Shown here: one piece after another, positions 9,794 through 18,135 of the stretch
Layout: the number at the start of each line of letters is the position of its first letter
How positions within the stretch are numbered: the stretch's first letter is position 1
Source: Arcobacter ellisii
Lineage (GTDB): Bacteria > Campylobacterota > Campylobacteria > Campylobacterales > Arcobacteraceae
Direction: 5' to 3'
Length of the DNA: 64,000 nucleotides
NCBI RefSeq assembly: GCF_003544915.1
Contig: NZ_CP032097.1
Coordinates: 2,666,001-2,730,000, forward strand
Made by a program: the position numbers and the translations under genes
The notes under the pieces: model-generated
What the model was told of the DNA's origin: nothing
What the model saw: only the letters and a program-made list of their open reading frames with translations
Database searches by the model: none

Positions 9794-10410
9794 TAATTAG
9801 CCATTATTTTATCTACATCTCCCCACGATAATTCATCTTTTTTCTCTTTATTTCCTTTAAACATATTATAAATATATCTAGCAAACATATCTGTTTCAAG
9901 ATTTACTTTTGTTCCAACTTTGTATCTTTTAAACAGTGTATTTTCAATTGTATGAGGAATAATTGTAAGTCTAAAGCTATCTTTTAAAACTTCGTTAACA
10001 GTAAGAGAAACCCCATCTATTGTTACACTTCCTTTTGGAATAATGTATTTTAAATATTCACTAGGTAAACTAATAAAAAAGTCTGTTGAATTTCCATTTT
10101 GTTTTATTGATTTAACTATTCCTAAGCAATCAACATGACCTTGAACAATGTGACCTTCAAATCTATCTCCCATCATCATTGCTGGTTCCATATGTACCTC
10201 ATCTTTATAATTTTCCATTGCTAAAATAGATTGAGATTCTGGAGATAATTCAACAGTAAATGTATCACTTGTAACTTTTACAACAGTTAAACAAGCTCCA
10301 TTTATTGCAATTGAATCTCCGATTTTTGGATGATATTTTGCTTTTAAAGTTAAAAAATTGTTTTTAAAACTAACAACTTTTGCCATTTCTCTTATAAGTC
10401 CTGTAAACAC
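9790..10410 (-). CDS. ribE: Riboflavin synthase alpha subunit
   Basis: Dismutates two 6,7-dimethyl-8-ribityllumazines to riboflavin. The 206-residue protein has the two tandem lumazine-binding repeats: the first opens MFTGLI and contains GDSIAINGACLTV, the second contains GHIVQGHVD and GSVTIDGVSLTV. The start is GTG at 10410, the only start placing FTGLI at the N-terminus. It is divergent from mnmG and overlaps the end of mreC by 4 bp. Confidence 0.94.
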   Translation of the reverse strand: MFTGLIREMAKVVSFKNNFLTLKAKYHPKIGDSIAINGACLTVVKVTSDTFTVELSPESQSILAMENYKDEVHMEPAMMMGDRFEGHIVQGHVDCLGIVKSIKQNGNSTDFFISLPSEYLKYIIPKGSVTIDGVSLTVNEVLKDSFRLTIIPHTIENTLFKRYKVGTKVNLETDMFARYIYNMFKGNKEKKDELSWGDVDKIMANY

Positions 10411-10484
10411 TTAAAAAACCTTTTGTTAAAATTTAGGTATAATATCTAAAATTTGTTAAGAAGCTAATTTTAACTACTTTAAGT

Positions 10485-10528
10485 AAATTTCTTAGATAAG
10501 TGGAAGAAAACATTTATCTAAGAAATTT
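10485..10528 (+). promoter_or_regulatory. 15-bp perfect inverted repeat in the ribE-mnmG gap
   Basis: AAATTTCTTAGATAA (10485-10499) and its exact complement (10514-10528) enclose a 14-nt loop. It lies between the divergent ribE and mnmG starts, 41 bp before the mnmG ATG. No T-run follows on the plus strand and no gene reads into it, so a simple terminator is unlikely. A 5'-leader hairpin, an operator or a small RNA end are possible. Confidence 0.45.
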
Positions 10529-10569
10529 CCCAAATATAAAAATCACGAAAAAGATATATAAGGAATAAT

Positions 10570-12441
10570 ATGGATTATGATGTAATCGTTGTTGGTGGAG
10601 GGCATGCTGGAATTGAAGCCTCACTAGCAAGTGCAAGAATGGGTAAAAAAACTCTACTAATTACTATGTTAGTAGAACAAATAGGAGCTGCTAGTTGTAA
10701 CCCTGCAGTTGGAGGTTTAGCAAAAGGGCATTTAGTAAGAGAGCTTGATGCTATTGGTGGAGAGATGGGTCTTTGTACTGATTATGCAGGTATTCAATTT
10801 AGAATATTAAATGCTAGCAAAGGTGCAGCCGTTCAAGGAAGTCGAGCTCAAATTGATATGGATAAATACAGAACTTATATGAGAAAAGTTTGTCATAATA
10901 CTCCAAATCTAGAAGTTTATCAAGATGAAGTAACTGCTCTTTTAGTAAAAAATGAAAATGAAGTTTATGGTGTAAAAACAAAACTAACAGAACAATTTAC
11001 AGCTAAAAAAGTTATTTTAACAACTGGTACATTTATGAGAGGGTTAGTTCATATTGGTGAAAATAAATATGAAGCTGGTCGAGCATGGGAGTTACCTTCA
11101 ACTACTCTATCTTTACAATTAAAAGAGTTAGGATTAAGAGTTGGAAGATTAAAAACAGGAACACCATCAAGAATTGATGCAAATTCAATTGATTTTTCAG
11201 TTATGGACATGCATGGTGGAGATGTAAATCCATCACCATTTTCATTTAGAACTGACAAATCAAAATTTTCACCAACTCAATATCCTTGTTACATAACATA
11301 TACAAATCTAAAAACACATGAAACTATTTCATCAAATTTCTATAGAGCACCTTTATTTACTGGTCAAATTGAAGGATTAGGACCTAGATACTGCCCAAGT
11401 ATTGAAGACAAAGTAAATAGATTTAGTGAGCGAGATAGACATCAACTATTTTTAGAACCTCAAACAGAAATGTGTACAGAATATTATATAAATGGTTTAT
11501 CTACTTCTTTACCTATAGATGTACAAAAAGAGATGATTCATTCTATCAAAGGTTTAGAAAATGCAAAAATCATCAGATATGGTTACGCAATTGAGTATGA
11601 TTATGTTGACCCAACTGAATTAAAACATACTTTAGAAACTAAAAAAGTAAAAAATCTATACCATGCTGGACAAATCAATGCTACAACAGGATATGAAGAA
11701 GCAGCAAGCCAAGGTCTAATGGCAGGAATTAATGCAGCACTTGCAATTGATGAAAAAGAACCATTTATTTTAAGACGAGACGAAGCATATTTAGGTGTTT
11801 TAATAGATGATTTAGTTACAAAAGGAACTAATGAACCATATAGAATGTTTACTTCACGTGCTGAATATAGACTTCTTTTAAGAGAAGAAAATGCTGATTT
11901 AAGATTAAGCCAATATGGTCATGAATTTGGTTTAATAGATGATGATACAATGGCAAAAGTTGAAAATAAAAGAAAAGTTTTAGCTGATGCAATTGAATTT
12001 ATGGCAAATGAGTGGGTTACTTCAAAAAAAGAGACTTTAGAACTACTTGAATCTATTGGCGAAGAAAAAATCAATGATAAAGTTTTACTTGTAGATTTAA
12101 TTGGAAGAAATAGTATTGATATTGCGAAACTTGATAAATTAGTTCCTTCTTTATCATCACTTGATGATTATTTAAAAGAGCAAATAATCATTGAAGCAAA
12201 ATATTATAGATATATTCAAAAACAACAAAAACAAATTGAAAAAATGAAAAAAATGTTAAAAACTACAATTCCAAATGAATTTAGTTATAAAGGATTACCA
12301 GGTCTTTCAAATGAAGTAATTGAAAAGCTAGAAAAGCACAGACCACCTACACTTTTTAATGCAAGTCTAATTTCTGGAATTACACCAGCTGCTTTAGATA
12401 TTATTCACTTAAACTTAAATTTATTTTGTCACAAACACTAA
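10570..12441 (+). CDS. mnmG: tRNA uridine-5-carboxymethylaminomethyl modification enzyme MnmG, 3' end rewritten by a transposon
   Basis: FAD protein (GidA) that with MnmE makes the cmnm5U34 wobble modification. The 623-residue product has the N-terminal FAD motif [10 protein letters not shown] (8-17), the [12 protein letters not shown] signature and [17 protein letters not shown]. The catalytic body is intact. The TGT codon at 12427 is the first triplet of the Tn7-like element, so the last four residues (C-H-K-H) and the stop are transposon DNA. The displaced native tail at 29503-29517 would read N-K-K-A-stop. The change falls beyond the conserved C-terminal helical domain, so function is probably kept. 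Confidence 0.95.
   Translation: MDYDVIVVGGGHAGIEASLASARMGKKTLLITMLVEQIGAASCNPAVGGLAKGHLVRELDAIGGEMGLCTDYAGIQFRILNASKGAAVQGSRAQIDMDKYRTYMRKVCHNTPNLEVYQDEVTALLVKNENEVYGVKTKLTEQFTAKKVILTTGTFMRGLVHIGENKYEAGRAWELPSTTLSLQLKELGLRVGRLKTGTPSRIDANSIDFSVMDMHGGDVNPSPFSFRTDKSKFSPTQYPCYITYTNLKTHETISSNFYRAPLFTGQIEGLGPRYCPSIEDKVNRFSERDRHQLFLEPQTEMCTEYYINGLSTSLPIDVQKEMIHSIKGLENAKIIRYGYAIEYDYVDPTELKHTLETKKVKNLYHAGQINATTGYEEAASQGLMAGINAALAIDEKEPFILRRDEAYLGVLIDDLVTKGTNEPYRMFTSRAEYRLLLREENADLRLSQYGHEFGLIDDDTMAKVENKRKVLADAIEFMANEWVTSKKETLELLESIGEEKINDKVLLVDLIGRNSIDIAKLDKLVPSLSSLDDYLKEQIIIEAKYYRYIQKQQKQIEKMKKMLKTTIPNEFSYKGLPGLSNEVIEKLEKHRPPTLFNASLISGITPAALDIIHLNLNLFCHKH
12422..12426. repeat. Left copy of 5-bp target-site duplication (TATTT)
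   Basis: TATTT directly before the TGT terminus of the element; an identical TATTT directly follows the ACA terminus at 29498-29502. Five base pairs is the duplication length for Tn7-family insertion. Confidence 0.9.
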
Positions 12442-12459
12442 AAAATGAGAATGGACATT
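12427..12459 (+). repeat. Left terminal inverted repeat
   Basis: Begins TGTCACAAACAC and contains TGAGAATG at offset 20-27. Pairs with 29465-29497. It overlaps the last codons of mnmG. Confidence 0.88.
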
Positions 12460-12499
12460 AAAAATTGAGAATATGTACATTAAAATTTGATAATGGGAG
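12441..12499 (+). repeat. Three tandem ~20-22 bp repeats, probable TnsB-binding sites (left end)
   Basis: Three related units with cores TGAGAAT (12446), TGAGAAT (12466) and TGATAAT (12488), each preceded by an A-run and the first two followed by ACATTA. Spacings are 20 and 22 bp. Tn7-family ends carry arrays of ~22-bp TnsB sites; the same core recurs at the right end. The third unit overlaps the ribosome site of the TnsE-like gene, so TnsB binding could affect its expression. Confidence 0.7.
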
Positions 12500-12510
12500 T
12501 TTAATCTAAC

Positions 12511-14217
12511 ATGGCAAAGAAGAAAAGTATCATTCCTGAATTTATGGTTAATAATCCAGATGATACTTTTCAATTTCTATTTCCCCTAAAAATTGTACTT
12601 GATGAAGATAAATTTGGTAATAGCCACTACGAAGTTGTTGTTAAAAATATGTCTAAAAATCAAATATTTACTTACAGAGTATCTCCCGAACTTTTATTTA
12701 CTCACTATCCTCTTTGTAAATCATTTAAAAATGGAGAAAAAACTGAAAAATATTTAAATAAAGATATTGTAGATAAAAGCTTTAAAATAAATACAAAATT
12801 TATTAATAAAAATAATGAAAAAAAACTAAAAGATATTCTAGATAAAGAAAGCATTGGAACTTTATCAGGATGGAGCTATAAATTTCTTAAAGATGTCAAA
12901 AATATTAATTGTTATTTAGTTGAGCAAGATGATATTAAAATAATCATCCCTCACTTTGCTATAGGAATATATTATTACTTTAGATTTTCACAATTAAGAG
13001 AAGCTGTTTTAGATTCTACTTTAAATGAATTATATATTATTTGTGATGATGATAGAACTAATGCAAAGATAGTTTTACCTACGTATAGAACAGATGAAGA
13101 TGCTGCTTTTATACATAGATATGCTTGTCAAAAGAGTGCAATTAAAGAGTTTGATAATGTAGTTAGATATATACACAATTATCTAAAATATATGCAAGAA
13201 AAGAATTATGATAGAGATTTATATAAAATGCATTTAAAATTTAATTTCCCAACAAAAGAAGAATTTCAAATTGACACTAGAAGTTCACTTGTTACAAATA
13301 AAAAAACAAATGAAAAATATTACTTTATTCATGAAATCACAAACGATTATTCAGATATAGGTTTTGAAAAACTAACAAAAATTATAGAAAAAAATAAACT
13401 TATTTTAAATTTGGGAGATATAGACAATCTTCCAAAAGTAGAAAAAGACATTCCAAATGAAACATCTGAAGTATTAAAAATAACACATGCAAGTAAAAGA
13501 AATACTCAAATATATCATCAAAAAGATAGAAAAAAAAGTTGTGGTAGTTTAAATGATATTCCAGTAGATGAAAAATCTTCAACTAGAGATATTATAAATG
13601 ATTTACTAAAAATTTTCAATGAACAGCAAACAGATGATATAACTGATCAAAGCTTAACAGAATCATCTTCTAAAGGAAATAGTACTATTAGAAAAGTTGT
13701 TATTTCAAGTGAGTTTGTAAAAGAATCTTCATCTAAACCTTTAACTGAAATAGATAATTTTGTAGTTTTCAATCAATATATAAACTTTCTACAAGAACGT
13801 CCTGACATAAAAGATTTTCATTTAAATGAGAAAAAAGATTTACCACAATATACACTTGAAGATAATAATGGTGAAGTAAAAATAAATCCAAAATGTAAAA
13901 TAAAAAAAAGACCTAGACAATACTTAACAGCAACATTTAAATATGAAAATTATTATGTTGGACTTTTAGAATTAGAAAACAATCCTTCTTCTGGAAATTC
14001 TACTTGGGTAATAATTTCTAATAAACCAATTGAAACTGAACATTTTGAATTTTTTATGAATCTATATTTTAAAGAAGATATAGGAATAGATAATATATTA
14101 AAAAAACATTCTAAAACTAATCCTAAATTTACTAAAAAGAATCATGAGAGAGATGAAAATTTAAATGAAATCCAGCTTGGGAAATGGTATGCTGGATTGT
14201 TAGGGAAAGTTAATTAG
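12511..14217 (+). CDS. TnsE-like transposition protein (tentative)
   Basis: A 568-residue protein with no standard catalytic motif. Against Tn7 TnsE as I remember it, the order of features agrees: an IPHFAIGIYYYFR segment near 150 followed by a helix with LREAVLDSTL; a mid-region W-less beta segment around LYKMHLKFNFP; a low-complexity Ser/Lys/Asp-rich linker (about 330-415); and a C-terminal beta/alpha domain with YYVGLLELENNPSSG and a closing LNEIQLGKWYAG. Length is close to Tn7 TnsE. It lies alone at the mnmG-proximal end, 84 bp inside the left tip and 5.6 kb from tniQ. TnsE in Tn7 directs insertion into replicating DNA through the sliding clamp. It has no zinc cysteines, so it is not a TniQ/TnsD. 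The assignment rests on pattern and context only. Confidence 0.55.
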   Translation: MAKKKSIIPEFMVNNPDDTFQFLFPLKIVLDEDKFGNSHYEVVVKNMSKNQIFTYRVSPELLFTHYPLCKSFKNGEKTEKYLNKDIVDKSFKINTKFINKNNEKKLKDILDKESIGTLSGWSYKFLKDVKNINCYLVEQDDIKIIIPHFAIGIYYYFRFSQLREAVLDSTLNELYIICDDDRTNAKIVLPTYRTDEDAAFIHRYACQKSAIKEFDNVVRYIHNYLKYMQEKNYDRDLYKMHLKFNFPTKEEFQIDTRSSLVTNKKTNEKYYFIHEITNDYSDIGFEKLTKIIEKNKLILNLGDIDNLPKVEKDIPNETSEVLKITHASKRNTQIYHQKDRKKSCGSLNDIPVDEKSSTRDIINDLLKIFNEQQTDDITDQSLTESSSKGNSTIRKVVISSEFVKESSSKPLTEIDNFVVFNQYINFLQERPDIKDFHLNEKKDLPQYTLEDNNGEVKINPKCKIKKRPRQYLTATFKYENYYVGLLELENNPSSGNSTWVIISNKPIETEHFEFFMNLYFKEDIGIDNILKKHSKTNPKFTKKNHERDENLNEIQLGKWYAGLLGKVN

Positions 14218-14511
14218 GAAAAATATTAATATTATCTTTTATGTTTTTTAATAAAATGAATGAATTAACAATAAAAAGAAAAATATTATTTAAATAGTTT
14301 CATAAAATTAGATTATGACTTTATAAGATAAATTATTACATTAAAATGAAATATCTGAGAAAATCACTAAACTTTTTTAAATAAAACAACAATACTCATA
14401 ATAATTAAAAAATCCAATATTTGATATCATACTCAAATTAATAAAAATTATGAGTATGAAAAATTTCTTTGGAAAATAGATTTTAAGACTTTCTAATTGC
14501 ATTAGATAATT
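14218..14511. other. Convergent intergenic gap with repeated ATACTCA motifs
   Basis: AT-rich, 294 bp between the TnsE-like gene and the HNH gene. It holds an 11-bp perfect inverted repeat, ATACTCATAAT (14392-14402) with its complement (14447-14457), and a third direct ATACTCA copy at 14429-14435 in the spacer. No reading frame of note. It may end both transcripts or mark a cargo joint. Confidence 0.4.
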
Positions 14512-15102
14512 TTATATCTCTCCAAGTCTTTTTGTATACTTTCTATATGACAATAAAAGTTTATTTAAATTATCTTGAATTTTAGCTCTTACTTGTTCAT
14601 CGGAAATACTAACTGACAAAGATTCTAATTCACTTATATTTTGATCTAATTGTTCAATAAGCCAAATGATTTGATGTTGAGGCCTATGTAATTTTAAATT
14701 ATGAAACATCCATTTCCCTAAATTTGTTTTAAATTTAATAGAACCATCTTTTTTTCGCTCAAATTGTTTATCATATTCTTCATCACAAGGATCAATAAAA
14801 CCTTGAATTCCATCATGGGATAAACTTTCATTTAAGGTTGGCCATTTAGCTCTTTTTGAATTATTACAAGAACGACAAGCAAAAACTAAATTTTTATATT
14901 CCGTTGGATCTCTATGTGGGAATTTTTTTTGAGGAATAAAATGGTCTATTTCATACCACATTGTTCGCCAAGTATAGGAATCATCACAATATCCACATTT
15001 ATTATTAAAATCTTCCATTAAAAATGAAATATGCTGCTTATATGTCGAAACTATGGGAACATTATCTCTTCTTAATGGTTTCTTTTTTCTAAAAGGAATC
15101 AT
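14512..15102 (-). CDS. HNH endonuclease, last gene of the phosphorelay cargo operon
   Basis: A 196-residue HNH nuclease. Zinc knuckles C36xxC39 and C76xxC79 frame the catalytic EIDHFIP (Asp53-His54) and Asn71, with CNNSK after the second knuckle. This is the layout of McrA/PtuB-type HNH enzymes that cut DNA, or sometimes RNA. The C-terminal half is helical. Its ATG overlaps the stop of the response regulator gene (ATGA), so production is coupled to it. In context it is the likely effector, and also the only candidate restriction enzyme partner for the methyltransferase upstream. Confidence 0.85.
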   Translation of the reverse strand: MIPFRKKKPLRRDNVPIVSTYKQHISFLMEDFNNKCGYCDDSYTWRTMWYEIDHFIPQKKFPHRDPTEYKNLVFACRSCNNSKRAKWPTLNESLSHDGIQGFIDPCDEEYDKQFERKKDGSIKFKTNLGKWMFHNLKLHRPQHQIIWLIEQLDQNISELESLSVSISDEQVRAKIQDNLNKLLLSYRKYTKRLGEI

Positions 15103-15719
15103 TTTTTTAAACTCTCAATCATTTTTCTTGATTCTTCAAGTAAATCTACTAAAGTATGTAATTCTCCAGGTCTTGTTAAATATCCTTTTAAAGTTGGATC
15201 ATTTGGATAAATCTCATTTAAAAATTGATAAGCATTGAATAAATCTTCTTCTTCTTTTTCATTTAGTGATATTTCTAATTTTTTTTCAGATAACTCCTTT
15301 ACAATATCCTTATTTTTTCTAACTGCTGATTGGTAATTGTTAATTGTATTAAAAACTTTCATTTTAAAAATATCTATATATTCCTCAGATAATTCATCTT
15401 TACTTCGCAATAACATACCATCATCTACATGAGATACAGCATCTCTTTCATGAGAAGTTAAAATAGTTAATGGCAATTTTGGTAATAACTTTCTTACTTC
15501 TGTAGCAACCTTATTGCCATCAATTGAAGTGTTTCCATTTTCATCCAATTTAAAATCAATAATAAGCATATCTAAATTAGATAATAATACTTTTTGAGCT
15601 ATTTCTTCAGCAGAAATAGAATCATCAACTTCAAATATTTCTAAGATATAATCGTCAACAAACCAACCTCTAAAATTAATAATTGAACTCGTTTCATCAT
15701 CTACAAACCCTAATTTCAT
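15099..15719 (-). CDS. Receiver-only response regulator
   Basis: A 206-residue CheY-like receiver domain (1-120) plus a C-terminal helical, charged segment, with no DNA-binding domain. All phosphorylation residues are present: acidic pair Asp7/Asp8, phospho-acceptor Asp55 (LIIDFKL), Thr88/Ser89 (ILTS) and Lys107. So phosphotransfer from the kinase encoded 18 bp upstream is expected. With no output domain of its own, its C-terminal helices probably bind a partner; the translationally coupled HNH nuclease is the obvious one. Confidence 0.85.
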   Translation of the reverse strand: MKLGFVDDETSSIINFRGWFVDDYILEIFEVDDSISAEEIAQKVLLSNLDMLIIDFKLDENGNTSIDGNKVATEVRKLLPKLPLTILTSHERDAVSHVDDGMLLRSKDELSEEYIDIFKMKVFNTINNYQSAVRKNKDIVKELSEKKLEISLNEKEEEDLFNAYQFLNEIYPNDPTLKGYLTRPGELHTLVDLLEESRKMIESLKK

Positions 15720-15737
15720 TATACTTCTCCTCTCTCA

Positions 15738-18095
15738 CTAATTAAAACATTTGAATTTAAAAAATAATGCAAAACCACTATCTTTAGTTTCCAATATTTT
15801 TACAGCTGAGCCTTTATATTCACTTACAGTTATTTTCACTAGGTAAAGTCCTAATCCTGTACCAATTAAATTACCATTTTTATCAGTTCTTGAGGTTTCC
15901 AAAGCATTAAAAATTTTATCAGGATTATTAGAATACTCTTTCCCTAATCCAATACCATTATCTCTAAATATTATAATAATATCACTATCCTCTTTTATTA
16001 ATTCTATATTTATTTCTTTATTTTTAGTTTTTATTTGTTTTAATGCATTAATAGAGTTTGAAAGTAAATTATTAAATATAACATCTAAATCTACCTCAAA
16101 TGACTTTAATTCAAAAGATAAAGTTTCTTCTTTAGTTAATTTTATAGTTATACCTCTTTGAGTTAATGCTCTTGACCAATTTGAAATAAAAGAGTTAAAA
16201 TAGTTAACAAGATTAATATTTGTTCTCTTCCTTTTATCTTTTTGAAGAGTATTCAATGAATAATCAAGCCAATGTTTAAGTTTAATATCATCTTGTTCAT
16301 AACTATCTATCATAAAAAAAGGATTATCATATTTATTTAATTTACTTATAACATCATCTGAAATTAAGTTATGTAATGACCTTTTTAAATGTCTATGTCT
16401 AGGGACTATTCTCATTCTCAAATTATGTACTTCGTGAGCAAAAGAAGATATAATTAAACCTACACTTGCTAAGTTTCTTAACATACGTATTTCACTATCT
16501 TGTTCTTTTACTTTTAATTCATATGCTAAAGCAGCTTTTGCTAATGTTTCTTTGTCTTGAATATCAATATGATTATATTCTTTTTCTGTAATAGTAGAAG
16601 TTTTATTTCTTAATACTCTTTTAGCAGCATTTGTTGCCGAAGCCATTGCATTTATATCTGATTTACGTGATTTATCTAAGTTATATAAACTGTGCATAAT
16701 TATATTTCTATCTGTTTCAAAAATACTTATAATATCGATGATAGAATTCTTAAATAATTCAAATGTATTGTTTTCTTGTATTCCTTCTCGGCCCGATTTA
16801 TCTTCAAATTTAATATTAGTTAATCTTGAAATATTAATTACTCCTAAAACCTGTGTTGGTTTGACTTTATATCCACCTAATTTTTGTCCAACCCCCCAAG
16901 TATTACTTGCTTGTCTATGCCCTAAATTTAACCAATCATCACCATTCTCACCATATGGTCTAACACGAAAATTATCTCTAAAAATTTTTATACCGCCAAA
17001 CTTCTTTAAAAATTCTTTTCTTTCAGCTGATATAAAATCTTTATAAGGATATTTAACTAGAGAGGATTCATTTTCTTCCCCTTGTGTTATCTTAAAAAAG
17101 TAAAATACAAATGAAAACTCACCAATTTCTTTAGCTAATCTTTTTTCAACATTTTTAAAAGTTTTTAATTCACTAAAATTTATTGAATATATATCTTCTT
17201 CTTGTATGAATTTTTCTTTTGTTATGCCAGCTCTTTTCATAACTTCATCATTAAAAATCTCAGAATAGTCTGTTAATACCTTTTCTTTATTTAATTCATT
17301 TCTAATTAATGTAACTCTTAAACTATCTCCTTGAGTAGGAGAATATTCAACCTTTAATTTGTAATCATATCCCTCAATATTTGGATTCTTAACATTACCA
17401 AAATCTTGTAAAAATTTTGTAGAAAATAAATTTATATCAAATTCTGTTGATAATTCTTGAGGAGGCATGAGTACTTCTAAACTTTTATAAAGATTTTCTA
17501 ATTCATTAAAATCCCATATATCTTTTAGATTCTCAATTTTTAATATTGTTCCATTAACTAATTCTTCATCATTAATATTATTAAAAAAGCTAATTAACTC
17601 AGGTTTATTATGAAACATTCTATTGACTGTTACCTTTAAAGTATTATCTGAGCCAATTTCACGTATTCGTGCTTTTACATCATTAATTACAATATTTTCT
17701 TTATTAAAGTTATTCCATTGAACTTTCCAAATTAATGGTTTATTTGTTTTTTTTGAATAAGTATATACTGTACTATTTGTACCTAATCTATCCAAAGCAA
17801 AACGCCCTATGCCCTTTGCTCCTGTTTTGACTCTTCCTTCAGTGCTAGTATGGTCTTTTTGCTTTAAATTTGTTCCAATAGTCATCCATTCATTTTTTAT
17901 AACATCAAGTGTCATTCCAGAACCATTATCAATCATATAAAGTATATCATTATCAAATATAATAATACAAAAAGTAGCATCAGCATCATAAGAGTTTTTA
18001 ACGAGTTCTATTATAGCACCTTGAGCATTTGCAAAGTTTTCTTGACCAATAAGCTTTGCTGTTCTAGCAGAAACAGTAAAAGATAATGAAGGCAT
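15738..18095 (-). CDS. MORC/Hsp90-type GHKL ATPase fused to a histidine kinase
   Basis: A 785-residue soluble protein with two GHKL ATPase modules. The N-terminal module has ELVKNSYDADA (30-40), DNGSGM (56-61) and GAKGIGRFA (92-100), the HATPase_c_3 pattern of Hsp90/MutL/MORC proteins; a transducer-like region follows with FRDNFRVRPYG (about 372-382) and SGREGIQEN (434-442). The C-terminal module is a histidine kinase: H-box SFAHEVHNL with phospho-acceptor His554, N-box NNLLSNSINAL (675-685), G1 DNGIGLG (712-718) and G2 GTGLGLYLVK (745-754). No membrane segment or PAS domain is present, so the N-terminal ATPase probably is the sensor, perhaps clamping nucleic acid. It lies between the methyltransferase (40 bp) and the response regulator (18 bp). 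Confidence 0.87.
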   Translation of the reverse strand: MPSLSFTVSARTAKLIGQENFANAQGAIIELVKNSYDADATFCIIIFDNDILYMIDNGSGMTLDVIKNEWMTIGTNLKQKDHTSTEGRVKTGAKGIGRFALDRLGTNSTVYTYSKKTNKPLIWKVQWNNFNKENIVINDVKARIREIGSDNTLKVTVNRMFHNKPELISFFNNINDEELVNGTILKIENLKDIWDFNELENLYKSLEVLMPPQELSTEFDINLFSTKFLQDFGNVKNPNIEGYDYKLKVEYSPTQGDSLRVTLIRNELNKEKVLTDYSEIFNDEVMKRAGITKEKFIQEEDIYSINFSELKTFKNVEKRLAKEIGEFSFVFYFFKITQGEENESSLVKYPYKDFISAERKEFLKKFGGIKIFRDNFRVRPYGENGDDWLNLGHRQASNTWGVGQKLGGYKVKPTQVLGVINISRLTNIKFEDKSGREGIQENNTFELFKNSIIDIISIFETDRNIIMHSLYNLDKSRKSDINAMASATNAAKRVLRNKTSTITEKEYNHIDIQDKETLAKAALAYELKVKEQDSEIRMLRNLASVGLIISSFAHEVHNLRMRIVPRHRHLKRSLHNLISDDVISKLNKYDNPFFMIDSYEQDDIKLKHWLDYSLNTLQKDKRKRTNINLVNYFNSFISNWSRALTQRGITIKLTKEETLSFELKSFEVDLDVIFNNLLSNSINALKQIKTKNKEINIELIKEDSDIIIIFRDNGIGLGKEYSNNPDKIFNALETSRTDKNGNLIGTGLGLYLVKITVSEYKGSAVKILETKDSGFALFFKFKCFN

Positions 18096-18135
18096 AATAT
18101 AAATTCCTAATTATTTTATAACAAATTCTACTGTT

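Noticed and set aside
12511-14217. The 568-aa protein as a second TniQ/TnsD
   Set aside because: It lacks the N-terminal TniQ motif and any zinc-binding cysteine set.
16738-17046. A 102-codon plus-strand frame
   Set aside because: Shadow of the histidine kinase gene, which has clear motifs on the minus strand.
14512-18095. Identity with the Detocs two-component defence system
   Set aside because: Detocs uses a different sensor kinase, an intermediate receiver protein and an effector fused to a receiver. Here the receiver is free, the kinase has a GHKL input domain and a methyltransferase heads the operon.
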